This document shows, one piece after another, positions 26,501-41,500 of a DNA stretch of 64,000 nucleotides. Location of the stretch: assembly GCA_029582155.1 (NCBI GenBank), contig CM055901.1:4705374-4769373 (forward strand), written 5' to 3'. This stretch comes from Panopea generosa. Its lineage: Eukaryota > Mollusca > Bivalvia > Adapedonta > Hiatellidae. Positions within the stretch are counted from its first letter, which is position 1, and the number at the start of each line of letters is the position of its first letter. The position numbers and the translations under genes are program-made. Under the pieces are notes generated by a model that did no database searches, was not told the DNA's origin, and worked only from the letters and a program-made list of their open reading frames with translations.

Positions 26501-29500
26501 GACATAGGCGTATTAAGGGATGTGTATTCAGGGCTGACAATTTACCACAACTAGCATTCTGGATATTGATTTTTGATGTAAAATAAATGAATTTAAAACC
26601 AAAATAAATAAACATGCATTTATTATTTATTTATGGGCATTATACTTACAGTTTTGTGGTTTTATTTTACATAACAAATGCAACCATTATACATTAAGAA
26701 CCTATTTGCAGTTTGAAATGTTAGTTCCAAACCCTGCATGGGAGGTATGCTTATTTAAGTTTTGACAGTTTGCAGTTTTTGTCCAGTAATGAACTGTCAT
26801 TAGTCCAGTTAATTAAATAAACATGTCAAGTACATTCCCAATTTGCAGGAGATTAATGTCAGCATATCTGTTGCATCATATAAAAACAGATAAAACTTAA
26901 CTGTAGAATTGTTAATTTCACAAGAAAAAACAATTCTACAATTTTAAAACTAATGAAAATGTATTTTATTGTTTTAAATATTATTATCATTGGATCAATT
27001 ATTATAATATATATATAATGACTTCTTGAATTGTCACAGCTTTTGTATTGGATACATGTGTGTGTGAGTGCATGTGGTCAGGCGTTCATATAGTTGATAA
27101 AACAATTTATTTACTATTATGTAGGCAGAGTTGCATGGCAATCATCAAATCGACATCCATGGTGAGACCCACATGTGTGTCAATAAAAAGTTAATTGGTT
27201 ATTCATTGGTCCATTGGCCACGAAAAACCCTGCTGGTGTTTAATTTTCATTTTGATTATAATTTTTGCCAGATAAAAAAATCTTAATTTAACTCTCGGCA
27301 TGTAATTGCTTAAGAAATATTAAATCAAAATCAATACTAAAAAATGCAATATTTTTTGTAATATTAATATCATTACTATTAATTATTTACACTATTTTAT
27401 TATTATTGTAGTTTTTTATTAATATTACTATAATTATAACTATCATTATACTATTATTAATATTATTATTACTTTTTTGTTTATTATTTTAATTATTAAT
27501 AATAATAGTAGTATTTTGCTTTTTTTATTATTATCATTATTATAATTATTCCTTTTTATATTATTATTATTATTATCATTACCATTATTATCTGAGTATT
27601 TTTGCTTCATTATTATTATTAGTGTTGTCATTTCTTATTTGTTGCCCCTTGTCACAGCTTTTATATGGGATAAATCGTTACATGCTTATGTGTACGTGAT
27701 TTGGGGTTTCGATTTTGTAGGAAAAAGTATATTTACTATTTTATAGACAGTGAATACATGTTTTGTTTTGAAGATTTAAATCTTCAGATGATCAAAAGCT
27801 GTTCCTTTTCTTAGGTCATTTAGTCAATATAAAATCACGACCTCAAATCACAAAATGACAAAAGGTTACCTAGAAATTTACGTTTACTATTTTCTATTTC
27901 CTGTGTCTAGCGTGTTATTTTGGCCTGTCATGTTATTTTGGCATACATACATTTATTTTACATTAATTTGATTTAGCTTGATTGTGAAGTAGTCTTGGAG
28001 CTTATGCATATCAGTCTCCAGTGCAATCCCTTATTAGATATGGTACATAATTGTGTTTTGAGATGTCATAGGCTTAAGCCTCGGTCAAACTTGCGACCTC
28101 TGCTGTCTGAAGCCAGCACTCTATCCGCTGCACTACTGACCCACTTTATATTTAAGAATACAATTAATTTGGTACTATTATTTGCATTATTGAATGGGAT
28201 GTGCATGAGTATACTGTTTACTTTAAATGCAGTATAACAGCTTTACGTACATTTTTTCACAACTAAGTACAAACTCGGTGTAACTTTGTTTGGGAAAAAT
28301 ATAAAACTAAACATCAAATTGAATTGAAAATGGGTAATTTTTATATTGCCAAAATACTTAACAAATTGAATCATAATCATATAATTTTCCGCATATCTAT
28401 GTTTTGTATTCATGCATGTATTGATTTTTTTTGTATTTGAAGCTGTATACTCTTAAATCGAAATAAAGTATATGTTCTATAACTAATTTATATCGAAATA
28501 GCAAGGCATATAGTGAATTCATATTTCATCTTTTCGAATTGTTATTTACAGTATATATAAAATTATTTATATTTTAGCTGCGCAAATAAATCATGTTTAA
28601 ATATACAACTGAATTTGCCTTGAGACTGTAGTTAACCATTGATGCGTCGTCTATTGTATAATAGGTCTTTTAAACATATTATATTGATTAGCTAAATATT
28701 GATATTTACGACATAATTGAAATTTTTTTGACCAAAATAAGTTTTATAATGCGTTATACCAAAGAAAATTTAAATATACTACATGGTTTATAATTATGTG
28801 AAAAGAAAATCTCCGTCAGCGCTCAATCTGCAATGCGTTCACATTTTGTTTACGCTCTGAGTGCACTCAGTTTTGGAGTACTTGAGTGGATTAGGGTCTA
28901 CAGTCATTAGACATATCAGAGCATACTACAAGCATGAATGCATGATAAAACAAATGAGATGTTGAAAATGGCAAGTCTGCTTGTGTGACACTGTGTTACC
29001 TGGTAAGGGGTCATCCTTCCTTATGATTGGTTGTTCTCTCCAGTGGTCTTGGTAACCATCCATCCTCAACCATATAGGCATTTTTATGTCATACTCTTTC
29101 TTGTTTGATTCATCCGTCACTTTTAACTATATACAGAAACAGAAGAGAAAGAAAATATACAAAGTACATCATATTAGTCATAGAAACAATTACAAGAACA
29201 GATAATTGCCTAAGAAACTTTCTCCAGAGTGGAATACAGACTTCTCTGATGCATTTTATGCCATTTCTGGTCTGGTCTGGTCTGCGTATCCTTTATATAA
29301 AGCATTAACCCCCTTTCTAACAAACTATTATATGATTTTACTCCAAACAAACAGTATAAAAAGAACAATAAACTAATTGCATTTTTCCTTTCATCAACCT
29401 TCAACTATAAATTATACTCGAACGAAATAGCTATACTTTTACCAAATATAAATTTTACTTAAAAAAAGCATCAACATCCTATATGTTGCACACAATACAT

Positions 29501-32500
29501 TTTGTAAGTCAGTTGTGTACTGTTGTAAAATAAAATGGATATTGTTTGATAGTATTTTAAGGCCATTATAAATTAATTGCTAGATTATCATCCAAATTTT
29601 TCTTAAAAACGGAGAGGGCGGAAGGATTTTATTTTTTATTTTCCTTTTAAATATTTTTTTTTTTTATGAAAATAAAAAGGGTCAGGGCAGCATAAAAATT
29701 AGGGGCAGACGGGGATGATAACCTAGCAGTTAATTTATTATGGCCTAACCTTTATTTTACAAAGACAGATACACACAACTCAGACAAAACACACCTACTA
29801 AATGTTTCAAACATACTGTTTTGCTAAAGGACACCACACATGACTATAGCTAGGCACTGAACCACTGACCATCCAATCCTGGGTTCAACGCTCTATCACT
29901 AGACAAAGTGCTTAAAGCAGAAGTATAACTTATTATTATCAAATCTCTGACTGAAATTCCATAATATGTGAGTTTGACACATGGTTGATTGTTTGATTGA
30001 TTGAATATTGAGCATCATTTCTATGGCACTGCCATCGAGGACTAACAGACGATAAGTTAACCTAACCACTGTTTCATGGGATCCTGAAAAGTTGACCAGT
30101 ACTCGAGCACATCCCATCTCTGCAAATAACTGGTAACTTCCCCACTTGAATCAGTGGTGAGATATGAATGATAATGAGACGTAATGTTGTATATCAACCA
30201 AAACGGAGATTGTGGTCGAGCGGGGATTTAAACTCACGACCCCTGAATTGATAATCAGACGGGCTAACAACTGAGCTAACCAGGCCTGGCATTTGACACA
30301 GTACGTTTACTTCCCTCATCTGGGTACCAAGAGAGCATTAACCCTATGTGAATTTAACATTTAGTTTACTGACCTCTTCCAAGTACCAAGAGTGAGGGCT
30401 TTAACCCCAAGTGAGTTTCACATCTACTTTACTGACCTATACCAGGTACCAAGAGAAAGCTTTCACCCTTTGTGAGTTTAACATCTACTTTCCTGACCTC
30501 TTCCAGGTACCAAGAGAGAGCATTAACCCTTTGTGAGTTTAACATCTACTCTACTGACCTCTGCCAGGTACCAAGAGAGAGCTTTAACCCTATGTGAGTT
30601 TAATATCTACTTTCCTGACCTCTTCCAGGTAACAAGAGAGAGCTTTAACCCTATGTGAGTTTAATATCTACTTTCCTGACCTCTTCCAGGTACCAAGAGA
30701 GAACTTTAACCCTTTGTGAGTTTAACATCTACTTTACTGACCTCATCTTGGTACCAAGAGAGCATTAACACTATGTGAGTTTAACATCTAGTTTACTGAC
30801 CTCTTCCAGGTACCAAGAGAGAGCTTTAACCTTATGTGAGTTAAAACATCTACTTTACTGACCTCTTCCAGGTACCAAGAGAGAGCTTTAATCCTTTGTG
30901 AGTTTAACATCTACTTTACTGACCTCTTCCAGGTACCAAGAGAAAGCATTAACACTATGTGAGTTTAACATCTACTGTACTGACATATACCAGGTACCAA
31001 GAGAGAGCTTTAACCCTATGTGAGTTTAACATCTACTTTACTGACCTCATCTTGGTACCAAGAGAGCATTAACCCTATGAGAGTTTAACATCTACTTTAC
31101 TGACCTCTTCCAGGTACCAAGAGAGAGCTTTAACCCTATCTGAGTTAAACATCTACTTTACTGACCTATACCAGGTACCAAGAGGGAGCTTTAACCCTTT
31201 GTGAGTTTAATATCTACTTTCCTGACCTCTTCCAGGTACCAAGCGAGCATTAACCCTATGTGAGTTTAACATATACTTTACTGACCTCATCTGGGTACCA
31301 AGAGAGCATTAACCCTATGTAAGTTTAACATCTAGTAAACTGACCTCTTCCAGGTACCAAGAGAGAGCATTAACCCTATCTGAGTTAAACATCTACTTTC
31401 CTGACCCCTTCCAGGTACCAAGAGAGAGCTTTAACCCTATGTGAGTTTAATATCTACTTTCCTGACCTCTTCCAGGTACCAAGAGAGAGCTTTAACCCTT
31501 TGTGAGTTTAACATCTACTCTACTGACCTCTGCCAGGTACCAAAAGAGAGCTTTAACCCTATGTGAGTTTAATATCTACTTTCCTGACCTATTCCAGGTA
31601 TCAAGAGAGAACTTTAACCCTTTGTGAGTTTAACATCTACTTTCCTGACCTCTTCCAGGTACCAAGAGAGAGCTTTAACCCTATGTGAGTTAAAACATCT
31701 ACTTTACTGACCTCTTCTAGGTACCAAGAGAGAGCTTTAATCCTTTGTGAGTTTAACATCTACTTTACTGACCTCATCTTGGTACCAAGAGAGCATTAAC
31801 ACTATGTGAGTTTAACATCTAGTTTACTGACCTCTTCCAGGTACCAAGAGAGAGCTTTAACCCTATGTGAGTTAAAACATCTACTTTACTGACCTCTTCC
31901 AGGTACCAAGAGAGAGCTTTAATCCTTTGTGAGTTTAACATCTATTTTACTGACCTCTTCCAGGTACCAAGAGAGAGCATTAACACTATGTGAGTTTAAC
32001 ATCTACTGTACTGACCTATACCAGGTACCAAGAGAGAGCTTTAACCCTATGTGAGTTTTACATCTACTTTACTGACCTCATCTTGGTACTAAGAGAGCAT
32101 TAACCCTATGTGAGTTAAACATCTAGTTTACTGACCTCTTCCAGGTACCAAGAGAGAGCTTTAACCCTATGTGAGTTAAAACATCTACTTTACTGACCTC
32201 ATCTGGGTACCAAGCGAGCATTAACCCTATGTGAGTTTAACATCTACTTTACTGACCTATACCAGGTACCAAAAGAATGCTTTAATTCTTAGTGAGTTTA
32301 ACATTTAGTTTACTGACCTATTCCAGGTACCAAGAGAGAGCTTTAACCCTATTTGAGTTAAACATCTACTTTACTGGACTCATCTGGGTACCAAGCGAGC
32401 ATTAACCCTTTGTGAGTTTAACATCTACTTTACTGACCTATACCAGGTACCAAGAGAGAGTTTTAACCCTTTGTGAGTTTAATATCTACTTTCCTGACCT

Positions 32501-35500
32501 CTTCCAGGTACCAAGATAGAGCTTTAACCCTATGTGAGTTAAAACATCTACTTTACTGACCTCATCTGGGTACCAAGCGAGTATTAACCCTATGTGAGTT
32601 TAACATCTACTTTACTAACCTATAACAGTTACCAAGAGAGAGCTTTAATCATTTGTGAGTTTAACATTTAGTTTACTGACCTATTCCAGGTACCAAGAGA
32701 GAGCTTTAACCCTATGTGAGTTAAACATCTACTTTACTGGACTCATTTGGGTACCAAGCGAGCATTAACCCTATGTGAGTTTAACATCTACTTTACTGAC
32801 CTATATCAGGTACCAAGAGAGAGCTTTAACCCTATGTGAGTTTAACATCTACTTTCCTGACCTCTTCCTGGTACCAAGAGAGAGCTTTAACCCTATGTGA
32901 GTTTAACATCTACTTAACTGACCTATACCAGGTACGAAGAGAGAGCTTTAACCCTATGTGAGTTAAACATCTACTTTACTGGACTCATCTGGGTACCAAG
33001 TGAGAATTAACCCTATGTGTGTTTAACATCTACTTTACTGACCTATAACAGGTACCAAGAGAGAGCTTTAACCCTTTGTGAGTTTAATATCTACTTTCCT
33101 GACCTCTTCCAGGTACCAAGAGAGAGCTTTAACCCTATGTGAGTTTAACATCTACTTTACTGACCTATACCAGGTACCAAGAGAGAGCTTTAACCTTATG
33201 TGAGTTAAACATCTACTTTCCTGACCTCATCTGGGTACCAAGAGAGAGCATTAACCCTATGTGAGTTTAATATCTACTTTACTGACCTCATATGGGAACC
33301 AAGAGAGCATTAACACTATGTGAGTTTAACATCTACTTTACTGACCTCTTCCAGGTACCAAGAGAGAGCTTTAACCCTTTGTGAGTTTAACATCTACTTT
33401 ACTGACCTATTCCAGGTACCAAGAGAAAGCTTTAACCCTATGTGAGTTTAACATCTACTTTACTGACCTCATCTGGGTACCAAGAGAGCATTAACCCTAT
33501 GTGAGTTTAACATTTAGTTTACTTACCTCATCTGGGTACCAAGAGAGCATTAACCCTATGTAAGTTTAACATCTAGTAAACTGACCTATACCAGGTACCA
33601 AGAGAGAGCTTTAACCTTATGTGAGTTAAACATCTACTTTCCTGACCTCATCTGGGTACCAAGAGAGAGCTTTAACCCTATGTGAGTTTAATATCTACTT
33701 TACTGACCACATATGGGTACCAAGAGAGCATTAACCCTATGTGAGTTTAACATCTAGTTTACTGACCTCTTCCAAGTACCAAGAGAGAGAGAGCTTTAAC
33801 CCTATGTGAGTTTAACATATACTTTACTGACGTATACCAGGTACCAAGAGAGTGGGTTTAAACGCATGTGAGTTCTCATTTAATTACCTAATCTAGGTAT
33901 AAGGAGAGAGTTTGTGGGAGTTTGACACAGTTTTCTCACCTGTTCTAGGGACCAGGAAGGAGCTTGGTTAAAGTCCTCATACCATTCTGCTTCATCATCA
34001 TCACCATGGAAACCGATACGCATCTTGTACAAGTCTTTTATTTCTTCCAATACTCGTACCTGAAACAGGTGTTATATACCGAATATCAAATCTTTATAGA
34101 TATATGGCAAAGAATTGCATTATATCTATCCATCCAACGATGTCAAGTACAGTTAATAAGTTGATATCACCAGAACATCAAATGGATAGGTAGCCTGTTT
34201 TTTTAGCCTAAAACCTTCCTAAAAGAATATGAAACAATTTAATATTACACAAGATAACAGCAATATTTATTAAGGAAGATTTTTTTTTTAGAGAATTAAG
34301 AGCATTCATGTGAAACAAACTTGTAAATTTAAACCATTATTTGATACCAATCAATATTATGCATATTCAGACTGCTCTAGTACTGAATTATTATAAATTT
34401 TATTACTGGTGTTGGTAGCTCGATATTAAGATTTATCCTGTAATAAATACACTTTACTAATGTAAAACTTACATTGAAGGTGTTGGCAGCCCCTTTATCA
34501 AACCTAAAGTCTTCCTTCTCTCCAATGATGACCGACTGTTCATGGCCATTTCTCTCACAAAATACAAGCTTAACTGGACAACCTGTTCCACCGTGAATGT
34601 CACCTGCAGTCAGTGTCTCAATCTTCCATGGATAACCTGATATACATTGTATACAGACATGGATACATAATCTACATTTTAAAGTTCCATTAGGCCATAA
34701 TAAATTAACTGCTAGATAATCACAATGTACATTGTGGAATGTTGCTCAACTCATAACCAAGGGTGTGGCATAACACTCAGATGAGCTGACAGTGGGTCTG
34801 TGCCTATGTGCCTCAGACAAGAAACATCAGACCACGTCCTGGTTTATGAGTGGAACATATTCTACAAACTTGTAAAGCTTATATAGAATTGTCCACGACA
34901 CGTAGATGTCTAGCCTGTATTACAAGTTGACGTTCATACACACAATATTAATTTGTGAATTTTACATGAAGCACCTACATTATTCAGGACGTTGTTGTGC
35001 AAATTTATTGCGATATATCAATGAAATTTGTTTATATATTGTTATTGGTGTGTATAAAATTTGAAAAACAAAATTTATTGTGTTAACACTGTTGAAATCA
35101 CCATTGTACAACCTTTGCATTTTTAAATTGGTTAAGTGTAATAGGAGAGTTAATGTCATTTTACTGGTGTTAGATATCTCAATCTAGGGTCGCGGTATAA
35201 CTTTTACAGTCAAACCTGTGTTAGTGGCCACCTGTATTGAGCAACCACCTGTCTTAAATGGCCACTTTTGCTCCTTCTCTTAACTGGCTGTTTAAGACAG
35301 GTTTGACTGTATTCATAAAATACAAACACTAGCATAACATCACACTATTATCAAAGATTGTTTCATCAACTTATTTGTTTAGAAAAAATATAAAAATCTT
35401 CCAGGTATGTAAGAAAAAGAATCAGTAATGGGCATGTGATAAACTATAATAAGATTCCAAGACTCAGTTTTACCATTTCAACACCTACTCCTCCCCACCC

Positions 35501-38500
35501 AAAGAAAAACACACACACGCACAATATTCTTACAACATGGCTGAACATGTAGGTTACCTGGTAAATCTTCCTTTTCATTGTCATCCTCGTCACTGACAAG
35601 CATTTCTGATAACATGAGTGTCTGTTCCACACCATTCTCACCATCTCCCTCGTCCAACCACCTGTAAAGAGGATATCATGGCATAATGTATATAAAATAA
35701 GGGGGGAGTATTGAAGTGGATAGAGTGTTTGCTACTGACATCAGAGGTTGCAGGTTCGACCTCTAGGTCAACTGGAATGTATCTAAAAAAACAACTCTCT
35801 GTACTGTTTCTTCCCTGATAATAACTCTGAAATTTCTTTGCAATCCAGTTAAATTAATTGAGTATAAAGTAAGGTACTGGTAGATAAATCTGAGAATCTC
35901 CTACAAGAGTGAAGTCAGTACAGGTGTATCATATTCCATCTTCACAGGAGAATACTAACTGGCCATAGAGGTTTAAGGTTGTATACCCAATACTGATTTT
36001 ATTATTGAACAAGTTGTTTTATTTCATAAAAAAATGTGGTAATTCACTTTCTTTAAACACACAATAATGTTTACATCAATAGTGTCTGTGATAAAACAGT
36101 ATGTTTATTCAATTTATTCTTCACATTTCTTAAATGTGGACCTTGACATATACCTAAGTCAAACAAGAGTTGTCAGAAGACCAACAAAGCCTGCCTCTGG
36201 GTGTCTAAATCCAAAAATGGCCATAACTGTGTCAAAATGCAATCCAGAGTTATGGTTCTTGTCTGTGTGTGTTCCATTGATGATGGTGAACACACACACA
36301 AAGTTTCATTCACATCTAATGACTGGTTGCATAGATATCTTAAACTTAAACCCAAAAGTTTAACCTCTGTGCTTACAGACGACACTGACGATGCCGCCGG
36401 AGTCATGACAATAGCTCTCCTTGGACTTTGTCCCGGTGAACTAAGAATGGATTAATACCATTTTCAACACATGACAGGTTATACATGACATCCAGTTTTA
36501 TTGGTGGATTAGACCTCAGATGCATCAGAGTAGAACCACCGTCCGTCTGCATGTTATTGACAACATGTGCTTGAACCCATGACCTCTGCAGTGAGTCTTA
36601 GGTCACTCAGCCACTGAGGACTCTGTCAATGGTAAGCAGCAAAGTGTGTAGTATTAAAGCAGTAGTTTAAAGGTTGCATAGTATGAAATAAAGACACTTA
36701 TAATACCAATGTTACACGAAGCACAATACCTCTCGTATCTGAAGACATATCTAATGGTGGTTTCTTCTGTCTCCTGTACAATGATCCTGTCCAGCAGCCA
36801 GCCGGACCCTGGACCTGAGCCGTCATGCCGGATCTTTATCTGAGACAGCTTACCCAGATCCACAGCTCCTAGCTCAAATACATCTTTCTGAAAGACAGAG
36901 ATTATATTCAATAACACACCTTGGACAAGAGTTATCAGAAGACAACGAAGCTTGTCTACGGGATAAAACTCACCAACCATGCAAAGATTGAGACTGGAGG
37001 CAAACACCAAAACTTAAACGCAACTAAACGCAAAAGTTTAAACTGGGGGTCTACAGACGACAGGGGGGTCATAGCAATAGCTCTCCTGGACATTCGTCCC
37101 GGCGAGCTAAAAAGTTAAGTTTAAAAAAAATTACGTTACTGATGGGCAAAGTGAATGCACATTTTCTCCAAACTTACTAAAATAAAAATTTATTTTCTTT
37201 AGTGAGAAACTACTTGCTAAACAACTTGCCAACTTATTTTGAAAACAAATGAATAAGAATGAAATTATGATTAGTACTTAATCTCCAATATTATAAAATA
37301 TCACATCTGTTCTGCGCATGATTCTGAAAACGATATATTGTTAGCTGAATGAATATCAACACAATATTCAGGGAACACGGAACTGCTCAACTAAAATTTT
37401 AAATACCTATATCAGAACACCATTTAATATTTTTAAAAGCATCTTATAATTATATACATTTGTTTAACACCAGATTCACGTAGACAGGAACTTTAGACTT
37501 ACTTATCCATTAGACCAGCCTTACCAACACATTGGTCTGAGATATGATAATATGGTATGTAAGGGAAATAACTCATAAACAGTGTTAACTGTTCTAAAAT
37601 CTAATAATATACATAATATTATTCATAATCTAATAACTACTGAAAATCTTTATCTAAAAAAATACACTACATTCATTTAATAATGGCATGTTCTTGTTTT
37701 GTCATAAAATAGCTTTAAGGCCATTATAAATTAATAACTAGATTATCATCCAAATTTTTCTTAAAAACGGGGAGGGTGGGAGGTTGTTTTTTTTTGTTGT
37801 TTTTTTTAATGTTTTTTAACATTTATTTTTTTTTATGAAAAAAATTGATAGAGATTTAGGAGCTGGCAATTTTACAAACAACTACATGTATATAGTAGTC
37901 TGTAGATATAACCAAGGAATGGCCACTTACATTTCCACTCTCAAACTTGTTTGAGTTTGTCTTTGACGTCATCAGTTTTCTGTATCCACTGTCCCCACAC
38001 TCCCCAAATATCTGCAGGTATACATTGGCATCTGTCCCTGCCTTGGATTGATCCCCAGTGAACACTGACACTTTGTACTGGTATACTAGTAAAACAACAC
38101 AACTTCAATCAACTACAGGCACCGGTATATGGATATAACAATTGAAAGCCTTGTTATACTGACATGGTTTAACCTGATATATTTATACATTCTACACAGC
38201 TTTGGAGTTCCTAATAAAACTAACAGAGGTCTAACATTATGCTTCCAGTTCACTTGCGTTCACTACCTCAGGGTCCAACATTATTAAACTTTGTACCATG
38301 CTCATGCTCAACTAAAAAACAAATCAAATCATTTTAAAAAAAAATTGCAAAACTTTTACCAATATTCAAACAAGGGCAATAATTTGCATTATATTCAGGC
38401 AAGAGTTTTGTAATTTAGTTATTGTAGTAGGGTTGGTGACTGGGAAGGCTTGTGTAAAGTTTTAAGTCAATAAATACAATGGTTACTAAGATAGGGACTT

Positions 38501-41500
38501 GATTGTACTTGCATGCAAAACTTTAACCAGATTTTCTAAGTAAAAAAAGGGCAATAATTTGCATTATATTCATGCAAGAGTTATCAAACATAGTTATTGT
38601 AGTAGGGTTAATGACTGGGAAGACTTGTGTAAAGTTTCAATTAAATACATGAAGTGGTTAGTGAGATATGGACATGATGGTACTTACACGCAAAACTTTA
38701 ACCAGAATGTTTTAATTGAACAAAGGCAATAATCTGCATTATATTCATGCAAGAGTTATCTAACTTAGTTATTATAGTAGGGTTGATGACAAGGAAGGTT
38801 TGTGTAAAGTTTCAAGGCAATACACTCAATGGTTACTGAGATAGGGACTTGCATGCAAAACTTTAACCAAGGTGTGACCCTGACTCCTGGGTGAGTAGAA
38901 TAGCTCTCTTTATTCTCCGAATAGTGGAGCTAATAATCAAACTAGATTCAAACTAGACCTATCACTGTAGTGATGAATACCCCCGAACGCCGCCATGACA
39001 GAAAATGGTTAACCATTGTATGAAGTTTTATTAAATTATATCCAATAGTTTTAAAGTTATTCTCCAGACAAAAGAAATTCTTAATAAAAGAGAATGTTAT
39101 GGATTGAGTTGTTTGTATTGTTAATTTTTTTATGGTTTTGTTAAAATTAAAAATGGTCTTTTTAATTATTGTGCAGTGTACAAGCTTTCATGGCAATCAA
39201 TAAATGTTATACTTTTTCGAGTTATGTTGAGGGACAACAATTTTATGGATAAGAAACAAACAAGAGCACAAGGAATACAATATCGAACCTGCTTTGCTCG
39301 AACTCCATGTATTCATCAACTTGGTTCTTTCATGAACTTTATTAAACTGTTATCACTGATGGCTTTAAAAGTACTTTAAAAGTACTGCACCAGACAAGGG
39401 AAATATATCAAAGGGCAATAACTCTGTAATTAGCAAGAATAGAGTTATGTTTCTTGTACACTGCACTTCCTCTCATTATATTCTACCATTGTATGAAGTT
39501 TGATGAAATTCCATCCAGTACTTTAAAAGTAATGCTCCAGACAAGGGAAATATATCAAAGGGCAATAACTCTGTAATTAACAAGAATAGAGTTATGTTTC
39601 CTGTACACTGCACTTCCTCTCATTATATTCTACCATTGTATGAAGTTTGATGAAATTCCATCCGGTACTTTAAAAGTAATGCTCCGGACAAGGGAAATAT
39701 ATCAAAGGGCAATAACTCTGTAATTAGCAAGAATAGAGTTATGTTTCTTGTACACTGCACTTCCTCTCATTATATTCTACCATTGTATGAAGCTTGATGA
39801 AATTCCATCAGGTACTTTTCAAGTTATGCTCTGGACAAGAAAAAATATCAAAGGGCAATAACTCTGTAATAAGCAATAATAGAGTTATGTTTCTTGTACA
39901 CTGCACTTCCTCCCATTATATTCTACCATTGTATGAAGTTTGATGAAATTCCATCCAGTACTTTAAAAAAAATGCTCCAGATAAGGGAAATATATCAAAG
40001 GGCAATAACTCTGTAATTAGCAAGAATAGAGTTATGTTTCTTGTACACTGCACTTCCTGTCATTATATTCTACCATTGTATGAAGTTTGATGAAATTCCG
40101 TCCAGTACTTTAAAAGTAATGCTCCGGACAAGGGAAATATATCAAAGGGCAAATACTCTGTAATTAGCAAGAATAGAGTTATGTTTCCTGTACACTGCAC
40201 TTCCTCTCATTATATTCTACCATTTTATGAAGCTTGATGAAATTCCATCCGGTACTTTTCAAGTTATGCTCCGGACAAGAAAAAATATCAAAGGGAAATA
40301 TATCAAAGGGCAATAACTCTGTAATTAGCAAGAATAGAGTTATGTTTCTTGTACACTGCACTTCCTCTCATTATATTCTACCATTGTATGAAGTTTGATG
40401 AAATTCCATCCGGTACTTTTAAAGTTATGCTCCGGACAAGAAAAAAATATCAAAGGGCAATAACTCTGTAATTAGCAAGAATAGAGTTATGTTTCTTGTA
40501 CACTGCACTTCCTCTCATTATATTCTACCATTGTATGACGTTTGATGAAATTCCATCCAGTACTTTTCAAGTTATGCTCCGGACAATGAAAATTGCAACG
40601 GACAGACCGACCGACAGACCGACAGACCGACCTCAGGGTGACTCCAGTATACCCCCTCAAAACTTCGTTTGTCGGGGGTATAACAACCAAAGGTTTTGTT
40701 TGTAAAAAAGGTAGAAACACAGCAGCTGAGTCCTATGTTAGACAAACCGTTGCTGCAATAATTTTATACATGTTCATGTTCACCATGCAATGAAAAAAAA
40801 AAATTTGATGTCATGCATGAAAATTAATGATAAAGTCTTTACTTCTATTTTCTTTCTCTTTATTATGTAATTTGGCATGAAATGATTACTTATGCTCATT
40901 ATTATTTCTGTTATAGTGTTGTATTATTATATCATTTGTATTTATAATTTGTAGAAATACCTTGGTTCCCAAATTGTCCTTTTGCTTCTACCATCTTGTA
41001 TTGTCTTTATGCATTGTGCTTTACCTCACATGATCAACATGTGATTCATAACTTCTCACCAATCTATATTTGGTCCCCCACTGGCATTATACACAGTCAG
41101 TAAAAGCTTACATACCTTCTAGCTGATCCTGCTGTCTTTTGACAGGAAGTTCTCTCCAGTAATCCTGGTAGGAGGTAACTTTCATCCACTGTCCAGCCTC
41201 AAACTCGTACACCTTCTGGTCATCTTCATTACGAAGACTCAACTGCAATACAGAAATAGTTTGGCTTTAATTTTTTTCTCGTGTGTGTGATCCTAAGGTT
41301 TTCAGTCCCTATTTTTTTCTCAATCAAATTTTTTATTTAATAAAAAATGGAACAAAATATAACAAGAAATGTCACTGTTAAGTGTCACATGCCCCCCAAC
41401 ATGTCATGAAGTTATGTTGATCATTTGTAGCAAGTATCATTAAAATTCATCTATGCATGACAAAGTTACAGGCCACAAACGAAATCTCACATAAACTCAA

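Larger units (their letters stand above)
24855..28901. mobile_element. Candidate 4-kb transposon remnant bounded by inverted termini
   Basis: Left end AGACCCTAAACCACTCAAGT; the right end, reverse-complemented, reads AGACCCTAATCCACTCAAGT. The similarity continues into TGCACTC and GCG-rich sequence. The 4 kb between is AT-rich and carries no transposase-like frame that I recognise; it holds a pogo-like MITE (25854), a SINE head (28075) and simple AT repeats (27350..27620). It could be a decayed or non-autonomous DNA transposon. Confidence 0.6.

Noticed and set aside
36201-36455. Overlapping open frames on both strands
   Set aside because: They lie in dispersed repeat E, and the second copy at 36924 lacks the frames.
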